A stretch of 64,000 nucleotides of DNA from Siphonodentalium dalli (Eukaryota; Mollusca; Scaphopoda; Gadilida; Siphonodentaliidae). The position numbers and the translations under genes were made by a program. This document shows positions 55,078 to 64,000 of this stretch, piece after piece. The notes beneath the pieces were generated by a model. The model had not been told where the DNA came from. It searched no databases and saw only the letters and a program-made list of their open reading frames with translations. Each line of letters opens with the position of its first letter. Within the stretch, counting starts at the first letter, position 1. Where the stretch lies: the NCBI GenBank assembly GCA_032622095.1, contig CP136061.1:124322754-124386753 (forward strand), read 5' to 3'.

Positions 55078-55282
55078 GTATGTAAAGAAATACACCATTA
55101 TTTTATAATTTTATTACTTCCGAGTAACAATGCAACAATGGATAGCAACACTACATGCTTTAATTTCATGTTGACATAATACCATGTTTGTATCCGATAT
55201 GTTAGCGTATTGATTTCCTCATTTGCATTTAGGTCAGTGATAATTCACAAGTGAAAAAATGATATATAATGAGGGTTTCATG

Positions 55283-55285
<3 letters not shown>

Positions 55286-55369
<84 letters not shown>

Positions 55370-55420
55370 TATAATATTTATAATATAATATAGTGTTGAT
55401 ATATATATATATATATAAAA
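55286..55420. repeat. (AT)n microsatellite
   Basis: About 75 bp of uninterrupted AT from 55,288, a second short AT run near 55,401, then (AACT)n. Cross-shaped or slippage-prone sequence; no function inferred. Confidence 0.95.
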
Positions 55421-56120
55421 CTAACTAACTAACTAACTATATATATTATTAAGCTACAATACTTCATTATAGTCATGTAATTACCACTGTATGGCGACAC
55501 ATAATTAGTAATGGCACACACATACAGACGACAGTTGTCAACAAAGTCCTAAAATATGGTATAATTGATTAATTTGTTTAAGAAAGTGTCCAAGTCAAAT
55601 ATGCACACATTTACCTCCAAGTCAAATATGCACACATTTACCTTCAACTGTAGATGGAGCTCCTGCATGGATAACCATCTTGACATCCCATCCCGAGTGC
55701 TATTGTTGAGAAGAACACCAGCTTTATGGTCGCATTTTCTGATTCCGACATTTGGAGTATCTCTTTGTTTACCTGTAAATTTAAATTAATGACATCTATA
55801 TCTTTTATTCATTGTGTGATGTGATGAATGAATATATCTTAAATATAAAAAGTAACAACATGATCAGTCAGCACTGGAATTCGCTCATTTTTACGAACAA
55901 ACACAATTATCACATTAAATCTGATCATAGAATATAACAGTACACAACCTGGCAGGATTTCATTCTTGTTCATTATTAAATGGTGTCCTCTCTTGTTATT
56001 ATTTATGTAATAATTTTTATCAATGATGACGTTTTGTAACCTATTCAAATTGTATTGCACTCACATGTTTAATAATATGAATGCTTATAATCTGGTTATG
56101 GAAATACATTATATTCATGT

Positions 56121-56938
56121 TTAGTTTTGTTTACGTACACTTTTGGGCTGTTGGGAGTGGAACTTTACAACACAGGCCCCATCATGAATGTCAGTTTGGG
56201 TCATTCCAAGCAGTCTCTTGGAAAGTTCAGCTCCATACGCACACCACTGTAGCTTAGTGTATACTATGGTGAGCGGAAAGTGTTCCCTATCCAGTAATAG
56301 TTCTAGCAGAAGTGGCTTAAAAACAACATCGTAGGAACTTTCAGCGGTTGAGCCTGTTCTTGTCTTCACCGACACTTTCACGCTAGGACTCATCGATAAC
56401 GTTGATATTGTTGTTGTTGGATTGTCCATTCCAAGCAGAGATTATCCCTTGGTTTTTTTTTTGCTGGATTTGGCGGTGATTGCTAAGAATTTCACATCAC
56501 CATCAAAATGGCTCCTAAGGTCTCTTATACACCGGTATTCTGGTCTGAAATCTGCTCCCCACCCCAGAACACAATGTGCTTCATCCACAACAACGAATGT
56601 TTTATTCACATAGTTTGATATATCCCCTAAAGTTGACGCATGGAATAATATGTCTTCTGGTGTCCAATATAATACGAAATATTCTCGTTTCTGATGAAAC
56701 TGTCAGATCTTTGGACACACATGAGTTTTGATTTTAATTTCGCGCACTCTTGTTCAATTAAATTGTTCAGTGGCACAATGATTATTACGATACTGGATTT
56801 GTTATCGTCCACCTTAGCGAAGAGTGGCATAAGCTCGAAAATCATAGACTTGCCATAGCCTGTTGGGAGCACGGCCATAACGTCATGACTGCGGAGGGCT
56901 ACCAGACACTCAGTTTGCACAGTTGTTTGTTTAAACAT
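56121..56938 (-). pseudogene. RecQ-like ATP-dependent DNA helicase, broken
   Basis: From ATG 56938: VMAVLPTGYGKSMIFELMPLF (motif I), IVIIIVPLNNLIEQECAKL (motif Ia), then in another frame VVVDEAHCVLGWGADFRPEYR (motif II DEAH) and KFLAITAKS (motif III). Then, after a frame change at the A-tract near 56,456, MDNPTTTISTLS and VYTKLQWCAYGAELSKRLLG of the second RecA-like domain. At least two frameshifts, so it is dead as written. It resembles the many WRN/RecQ-like genes found in repeats of molluscs and cnidarians. It probably belongs to the surrounding transposon. Confidence 0.8.
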
Positions 56939-57550
56939 GCAAGGGCAACCTTAGATGATCGGCTCTTGTTTAAAATGTCGATGTTGTTGATTTTCATTTT
57001 CCCGAAAGAAAAAAAATGTCAAAACATTTGTCAAATTGTCAATAATAAATGTGAATCATATTGGATGTTACCATGTTAATGAAGTGGTCACCTCAGTTGG
57101 AAAGTATCCTATGTGTTGTATGTATACAGATAGGACACTTTCAAACTGACATGGTGAAGTGTTCAAAACAAAGCCCAAAAAGTTTTAAAAAACAACCGTA
57201 AGTGAGAAAACCAATACCACAAAATATTAACACTCAACACCAGGTTGTGGGATGATAGTGAACAGTGGGCTTAAATGGTACTAGTGTTAGCTAGGTCCAC
57301 TAACTTAGGTTAGTCGATTCCTGTGAAAACACTCTATTCAATTTGATTGAGTAGTTGTCAAAGTTATATACTTGCGTCTTGTATTATTAAATTAAGAAAA
57401 ACTTACCGATGTTGAAATGTGCTTTTCTATTTTAAAACAATATCTCACAAACCGGAAACACAATTAAAAATTCCACTTTCTGTTTAGCATATTCCTGTCC
57501 CTACTGGCGACTAGCAGGAGTTGGGACAGTGTACCAGTCTAATACACAAT

Positions 57551-59699
57551 AGCCATTCTACTTATAATTATTAGTTATGTTTTCCTTTATTTTAACCATT
57601 TTCATGACCATGTCGTCGGCGTGTTTTGTCAAATTTCCAGTTTCACGAGCACCATGGGCAATATTTCGAGTAAATTAGCTCAACTGCTTGATATTTATGT
57701 TATAAAACATTTACTAAATACGTGGGAAAAGAATAAAAAAAATGTGCAATCGTGTATGGCTAATTTACGGCGGTTTTTATTGAGCAACTGCGAAAATTTA
57801 GGACAAAGATAGCAATATATTTCCAAGCTAACAGTCAGTACGGAGTAGAGATAACGTTCTTTCGGATGTGAATTTTCAAAGTAAATGGCCAAATACAAAA
57901 TTGTGTGGTTGTAAAGAGTTCCAAGCTGTCAAATATCAATTTTTTTTCTTAAAAGTTACCAATGAAAAATGTTGATATATATAAAGACTTCCATTATGAC
58001 AAATAACCAAAAATGTCACGTTAATTAATATGGCAATGTTTCCATAAGAAACGTTGATTTATCTTTGTCACTGCTGTACAACTATGGAATACAAAGCACA
58101 AACGGTGTGCACATTTGTCTATTATTCTATGTAGACTACACACAGGGACGTCTCGCGGGAGGTGGGTGTGTCTCACCCCGCCCAAACTTTTGCCAGTATT
58201 TCCAATATTTGGAAATTACATGCAAGAATAATATTAAGTTGGAATATTAAACCAAAGGTGTTAAATTTGCCATGATAGTTTGATATCCCAGCCAGCTTAT
58301 TTAAAGTGAAATTCGTTGTTTTTGGACCAAAACGTCGAACATTTCCTACTTCCGCCGACTTTCGGAACCAGTTGGGAAATTTCCAACCATATAGAGATGA
58401 TATCAGTTTGGAAATTTACAACAGTTTGAAAGCTTGAGATACCAGTTGAAAAATCACAGCCCGAGTGCGATGGGGTGCAAATGAAATTTTACAGACTTGA
58501 ATATTCAGTATGGTCCAATGGGGTGTGCAGTTGAACATTCAATGTGGACACATCAAACGGAAGCTATGGTTTTATAGTTTAATTTAAAAAGCATTTAAAA
58601 CAGCTTAACGCCAATTGGGGACACATTTTGACTTGTTCGGCGGTTCCTCGCGTGGTGGTCTGTATGCGCACAACAGATGTTTTGTCGCTTTCGGCGGTTT
58701 TCTGGTTCCCTCGCGTGGTGATCTATACGCGCAACCAGATGTTTTGTCGCTTTCCTCGTTCGGCGGGTTCCATATTCTCCGCCCCATTCTAGGGTGGCCC
58801 TATAACAGTATTCCATAGTAACATCACCGTGTATACATATACGTGCGAAATTAATCGCCCAATAGTTTTGCCTTTTCAGGATATCCAATATGGGTTATAC
58901 GGAGTTATCGTCTGATACCAGTGAAACGTTCGTGTACCGGCATCATCTAGTTATTTTATTTTCGTAATCGTAAAAACCTTTTCGTAATGTTTTTAATATT
59001 TATCTATTTTACGCAATTTATTCTTACTTAATTTTGGAACACGTACTACGAACGTTGCACGCCCCCACTAGTTCATCCATTTTCAATTCATGACCACACA
59101 TGTGAATAGGCACAATTATCATTTTAATCAAATATCTTGTGTATTTACATTTCTGTATTTTGCGGCAAAATATCATAATCATCAGTTCCGGTTACTTCCC
59201 TAGTAACCTCTTTTATAGCGGTCATTCGCATGCGTCATGATTTTTTAACGGCTTTTAAGTTACTACAAAAGCCTTCCAATCAGAAGCTTCGTGGCTTCTG
59301 TCGGTCATCGGCTCGTGTGATATTTGCGTCACACCTAAACAGATAACAGCTAGATTTAATATTTAATTAGGTCATAACTGTCAGATTTAGATCAGGTGCA
59401 GTCGCACCATCATTTCCGCATTCTACAAGCTTTATTGATACTGGCTTTTGGTGATGTAGCATAACAACAGTTGATCATTATTATTATTCATACTTGGAAT
59501 AATATTTATTCTATATTTATGTATAAATAGATTTGGGCAGAATCACAAACAAATAAATCATGAAGCTTGTGATAGGCACAAATGTATTTATAGTGTATAA
59601 TTATACCAGGATGCTGATTATTCCTCATAATTACATGTACACACATGTGAAAAACTAATTCGCATTATGTTGATACAATGTAATTAGCGATTGGCAAAG
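57551..59699. other. Intergenic stretch with one short tandem repeat
   Basis: No gene recognised. At 58,640-58,790 a ~67-bp segment (CCTCGCGTGGTG-TCTATGCGC through AGATGTTTTGTCGCTTTC) occurs twice in tandem. Confidence 0.5.
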
Positions 59700-61860
59700 T
59701 ATTTCTATTCCAACGTTGGCCCAATGTTGCTTTGCCAACCATATGCCACCCATCTTCCAACGTTAACTGCATCTCCTGAGTATTAGTCATTATGATTAAT
59801 TGGGAATGCTGTACCAATATACTAATAAATAACAATGGAACACTTGAAAAGCATAGCCATGGACTTGAACCATAAAGAAATCGACAATATCAACTATATA
59901 ATTTATCTGTATATTGTAGCATTATGGTTGGCATTGCGTTGGCAAACCACGGTTGGCAAGCCGTTGGAAAATGAACGTCGGGCCAACGATAACGATCTGC
60001 CAACGATAACTCCATTTCCTGAGAATTAATTATTATGACCAATGAGGAAAGCTGTAATATGCAGATAACATGAGAGGCACTTGAAAAGCATAGACAATTT
60101 TAATTCTTGAACCATAAAAATTGCCAATATCAACAATATATTTATATTGTAGCATTATGGATGGCATTACGTTGGCAAACGGTTGGAAAACGAACGTTGG
60201 CCAACCATCTGCCAACGTTAACTTCATTTCCTAAGAATTAATTATTATGACCAATGAGGAAAGTAATATGCAGATTACATGGGAGACACTTGAAAAGCAT
60301 AGACAATCGTAAGACATGAATCATAAAAATCGCCAATATCAACTATATATTTATATTGTTGCATTATATGGTTGGCATTACGTTGGCAATGTGTTGGATA
60401 ACTATACATAACACTCCCTTCCTTCCCTCTGATTGTGAATGATTGAGTCCATCTCATAGTATATTATGATGGGCACGTAGTAATAGCCCCATACAGATCG
60501 AAGTTGAAGAAAAATTCCCATATCTGTCCCTGGTGTCCCAGGAATTGGTGTCTCACTCCCAGAGCTCTAGTATATTTTATTAAAGGGATATCTCCTGCAC
60601 ATATATATACCATTTCCATGGCTATAAAAAGGTAATTAGGGGTTACTGGGGAGCTTGCTTCCTTCATATGGTGTACGTATTGACTTGAAATAGGGGGGAA
60701 ACCCCTATTTTTATATTATCAGCATCCCTGTCCCCAAGAATGTGTGTCTCCATCACAGAGATCAAGTATATTTTATAAATGAGACATATCCAGCACAGAT
60801 CTATACCATTTCCATGTCATAAAAGGGATCTATGGGTTACTGGGGGATTGCTTCCCTCATATGGTGGGCCTATATAGACTTGAGTGATGTGTTTAGGCCT
60901 GTGCCATTTAAAATTATTTCAGGGGGGAATCAATGAATATTAATTTTTATTTGCGCTTAAAGGCACGTGCGGCCTTAATTGTCGAAAATATTCTTATTTG
61001 TTCCAAACACCGTAAACAGAAAAACATTAAAACGCATACAGTTCCGTTCATATATACCATGACCATCGCGTAAACAGCATATTATCATAAATACCTACTA
61101 TATTTTACATAAGCAAGAGCCTGATTGTGTTACAGAACACAGCACAATGCTACTGGCTAATCACACACAAATGGCATAAACGCTCTTTATTAGTTCCATA
61201 TCAGGTATTCACCAACAAAGAACGCTCTTTATGTTTACCATCATAATATAAACAAAATATTATGATGGTAAACATAAAGAGCGTTCTTTGTTGGTGAATA
61301 CCTGATATGGAACTAATAAAGAGCGTTTATGCCATTTGTGTGTGATTAGCCAGTAGCATTGTGCTGTCTTCTGTACATAACACAATCAGGCTCTTGCTTA
61401 GGTAAAATATAGTAGGTCTTTATGATAACATGTTGTTTACGCGATGATCATGGTATATATGAACGGAACTGTATGCGTTTTAATGTTTTTCTGTTTACGG
61501 TGTTTGGAACAAATATGAATATTTTCGACAATTAAGGCCGCACGTGCCTTTAAGGGCAACTATTTGAAGCGCAAATGGTAGAGGTTATTTGCGCTTAAGC
61601 GCAAATATTCCTCCCTAGATAACCACTGTTGGAAAATGGACCATCTGCCAACATTAACTCCATTTCCTGAGAATTAATTATTATGACCAAAAATGAGGAA
61701 AGCTGTAATATGCAGATAACATGGGAGACACTTGAAAAGCATAGACAATTTAAAGACTTGAATCATAAAAATCGCCAATATCAACTATATATTTAAATTG
61801 TTGCATTATATGGTTGGCATTACGTTGGCAAACCACGGTTGGCAATGTGTTGGATAACCA
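59700..61860. repeat. ~210-bp tandem repeats, interrupted
   Basis: Units containing GAATTAATTATTATGACCAATGAGG, GACACTTGAAAAGCATAGAC and GGCATTACGTTGGCAAACC start near 59,780, 60,025, 60,235 and 61,670. Between 60,410 and 61,620 unrelated sequence, including a TTAA MITE, splits the array. The repeated motif is AACGTTGGC. Confidence 0.75.
60961..61549. mobile_element. TTAA MITE, copy 5, fully palindromic form
   Basis: 589 bp with TTAA on both sides (60957-60960, 61550-61553). Both tips are AGGCACGTGCGGCCTT, that is, the left half of the MITE joined to its own reverse complement near 61,255. Arms are ~290 bp and almost the same. The right-hand tip of the normal element is absent. Confidence 0.9.
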
Positions 61861-62530
61861 CGGTTGGAAAATGAACGTTGGCAAAAATGCCAACGGTGCC
61901 AACATAGTTTTGCTATCTGAGATTGCCCGTAACGGGGATTACTCAATATTTGCCCGCAACGGGTATTATATGATGACCAGCGTGATATATAATGCTCGTT
62001 GAAAGGTATGGTTGTCAAGTATTTATCGACATCAACAGGGAAAATTCAAGCCCATTTATTCGAACAATGACATCGACGTCGTCAAATTCAAAAGCGAATA
62101 TTATTAAGCGTATTCTCGAGCGCAAACCGTCTAGAGGCTTTAATGCCGTACGGTCGTGTCCCGGTGAAGATTAGAAGCCTGCCATTGTTACTCCGTTCCA
62201 TAACCAGGCACCAAGCATCAAAATAGGTCTAAATTAAGTACGTTAAATACTTGTAAACGGACTTTATATATATGCCAACATGAAACAATAAAGAGCGTTC
62301 ATTATTAGTCTATTCCTGATATGGTCCCCTATTACCGGTGTATATCGTATTTTCGTTGTTTTTCTTGATTAAATTGAGCACCAGTCTCTTGAAATTTGTT
62401 CCGACGTTGTGAGACACCAGAGATCTTGTTAAAGTGACACGATCTATGCTTTATGGAGAGTATCTGTTTATATTGAAGATTTATCGAAAGTTTATTGAAG
62501 ATTTTGGATTACTACAGATAATATACAGAT

Positions 62531-64000
62531 ATGCCACCAATAAAGGTAGGTTTTTCATTTTATTTTTAATTATAATAGAGACAGTTAAGGAGTTAATCAG
62601 TTATCCCATGCATGCAAGTGGGTGGGGCAAATGAACTGACATGAGCCAAGGCTATGGGGAAGCCATGTCATTATTTTTGTCCCATGCAGATGGGGTGGGG
62701 CAAGTGAACTGGCATGTGCCTATGGGGAAGTGCTGCCAATTTTTTTTTCCATGCAGGTTGGGTGGGGCAAGTGAACTGGCATGCGCCTATGGGGAAGTGC
62801 TGCCAATTTGTTTTGTCCCATGCAGGTGGGGTGCCTAGGCTATGGGGATTTTATTTTTAATTATAATAGAGACAGTTAAGGAGTTAATCAGTTATCCCAG
62901 GCATGCAAGTGGGCGGGGCAACTGAACTGGCATGAGCCAAGGCTATGGGGGAAGCCATGTCATTTTTTTTGTCCCATGCAGGTGGTGTGGGGCAAGTGAA
63001 CTGGCATGTGCCTATGGGGAAGTGCTGCCAAATTTTGTTTTGTCCCATGCAGGTGTGGTGGGGCAAGTGAACTGGCATGTGCCTATGGGAAGTGCTGCCA
63101 AATCCCCCCATGCAGGTGGGGTGCCTAGGCTATGGGGAAGTTATGTCAACTTTTTGGCACAATGTAGGGTGGGTGGTGGAAAGAGAATACAACGTTTTTG
63201 ATACCATTATATCATATAGTTGACTATATTGAAGTTTCTCACCAGTATGTATTTTTAAAGATGATAATTTTTAATTGGGGAATAATTTGACTTTCTACTT
63301 TCAGAAGAATATCAAAGAGAAAATCAGGAGACGATATGACAGACAAAAGATGGATTCAGCATATGACATGGTCGTGCAGGAGGGCGTATCGGTTTCTAAA
63401 GCTGCACGGTTATATGGTGTTCCAGAGTCAACGTTGCGTGACCGCACCCTTGGACTGGTTGCTGCCCATTCTAGTGTTAACTCAGGCCCTGTTCGCCTTT
63501 TCTCAGCATGTGAGGAGGAGAAACTGTACAATCATATAATATATATGGGCAACATAGGTTATGGATATGCAAGAAGGGGGAAACACTAAATATTGCGTCA
63601 GATTACGCCATCTCCTTGAATAAAATGGATAAAAATGGATTAATAAGTAAAAACTGGTATTATGGATTTCTTGACAGATGGCCAGAGTTGAAGCTCAGGA
63701 AGCCGCAGAAATTAACCATTTCAAGAGCCAGGGACGTCTCCATGGAATGTATAGAAAAATACTACGAAGAACTTGGGTCCACAAGTTTTGGATAATACGG
63801 CTTCAATGACCGACCCCAACATATCTGTAATTTAGACGAAACCGGGATGAATACAGAACACCGCCCTCTTAAAGTTCTCTGCCACAAAGACTCATCAGCT
63901 CAGTGTATCACTTCTCGAAGATCCAGCAATATCACTATTATAGGCAGTGGCAATGCTATAGGGCACACGATTCCACCATTTTATGTGTTTCCTGGGAAAA
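62531..64000 (+). pseudogene. pogo/Tigger-type transposase gene, intron-containing, cut by window edge
   Basis: Exon 1 (62531-62545) encodes Met-Pro-Pro-Ile-Lys and ends at donor GTAGGT. Exon 2 starts at 63305 after TACTTTCAG, in phase 0. It has the Psq-type helix-turn-helix: YDRQKMDSAYDMVVQEG and VSKAARLYGVPESTLRDR. Frame is lost at ~63,585 after ARRGK, then another frame carries LDRWPELKLRKPQKLTISRA, a stop near 63,793, and ICNLDETGMNTE, the second DDE-superfamily aspartate box. The rest lies beyond the window. Such transposases are often domesticated in animals, but this copy is disrupted. Confidence 0.8.
62562..63135. repeat. ~283-bp tandem duplication made of ~70-bp repeats (inside intron)
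   Basis: TTTTATTTTTAATTATAATAGAGACAG starts at 62,557 and 62,846. Within each copy a ~70-bp unit (GGGGCAAGTGAACTGGCATG, CCTATGGGGAAGTGCTGCC, CCCATGCAGGTGG) occurs three to four times. It fills the intron of the pogo-like gene. Confidence 0.85.

Larger units (their letters stand above)
52573..57540. mobile_element. DNA transposon with ~233-bp terminal inverted repeats and 10-bp target duplication
   Basis: The left repeat (52573-53304, interrupted by a MITE) and the right repeat (57308-57540) are reverse complements starting AGACTGGTAC-CTGTCCCAAC. AATACACAAT flanks both sides (52563-52572 and 57541-57550). Long repeats plus an 8-11-bp duplication are typical of Mutator-like elements, but I see no MURA-type transposase. 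The interior has SANT-like exons (+) and a broken RecQ-like helicase (-), so the superfamily stays open. Confidence 0.85.

Noticed and set aside
58595-58888. Arg-rich minus-strand frame
   Set aside because: It is a translation of a two-copy 67-bp repeat; no domain.
1-64000. tRNA or rRNA genes
   Set aside because: I looked for T-loop (GGTTCGAATCC-like) and rRNA core sequences and saw none convincing; a covariance search would be needed to exclude a diverged tRNA.

Overview
The window looks like a 64-kb piece of a repeat-rich invertebrate genome. A spliced three-exon acyl-CoA thioesterase gene, a CARD/coiled-coil gene, non-LTR retrotransposon remnants, many palindromic MITEs and a complete Polinton/Maverick point to a metazoan. 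A mollusc or other lophotrochozoan is my guess from the repeat style, not something the sequence proves.

Region by region: 0.4-3.1 kb holds an inverted-repeat element whose ends are arrays of a 16-bp repeat, with a second inverted-repeat element nested inside. A TTAA-flanked ~0.5-kb MITE family has copies at 7.2, 23.3, 31.0, 52.7 and 61.0 kb. A 5.8-kb imperfect palindrome fills 8.9-14.7 kb and carries ~172-bp periodic repeats centred on ATGGCGGCC. From 16 to 18 kb there are dispersed repeats and a minus-strand LINE 3' end. Host genes occupy 21.2-27.3 kb: a CARD-coiled-coil coding exon (+) converges on an ACOT13/THEM2-like thioesterase (-, three exons, introns loaded with MITEs). A decayed LINE lies at 31.8-34.1 kb.

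The centrepiece is a Polinton (adintovirus-like) element at 34,605 or 35,246 to 52,245, bounded on both sides by the 6-bp duplication TGTATG. Its termini are palindromes built of a 30-bp repeat. One minus-strand block encodes, from right to left, protein-primed-type DNA polymerase B (broken), an unknown protein, FtsK/HerA-like packaging ATPase, two basic QxGG proteins, a split conserved protein, retroviral-type integrase with chromodomain, a small membrane protein, penton, a basic virion protein, double-jelly-roll major capsid protein, a conserved C/H protein and an adenain-type protease (broken by one stop). Capsid, ATPase and integrase frames are open, while polymerase and protease are not.

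The right 5 kb of the Polinton is the most unusual part. It starts with a divergent promoter made of a 144-bp inverted repeat, so that polymerase and a zinc-knuckle protein share the same 5' leader and first ~37 codons. It continues with two divergent gene pairs whose intergenic and 3' regions are nearly the same but whose coding sequences are unrelated. All four of these genes end 19-22 nt before a perfect replication-dependent-histone-type mRNA stem-loop (GGCCCTTTTCAGGGCC). This suggests cell-cycle-linked, non-polyadenylated mRNAs for swappable accessory genes in an integrated virus-like element. I know of no description of such a system.

To the right, 52,573-57,540 is a second complete transposon with ~233-bp terminal inverted repeats and a 10-bp target duplication. 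It carries SANT-like exons and a broken RecQ-like helicase, and its left repeat contains a MITE whose empty site is preserved in the right repeat. The last 5 kb contain ~210-bp tandem repeats, a palindromic MITE copy, nested GC-rich repeats, and a pogo/Tigger-type transposase gene with an intron that runs off the window edge.
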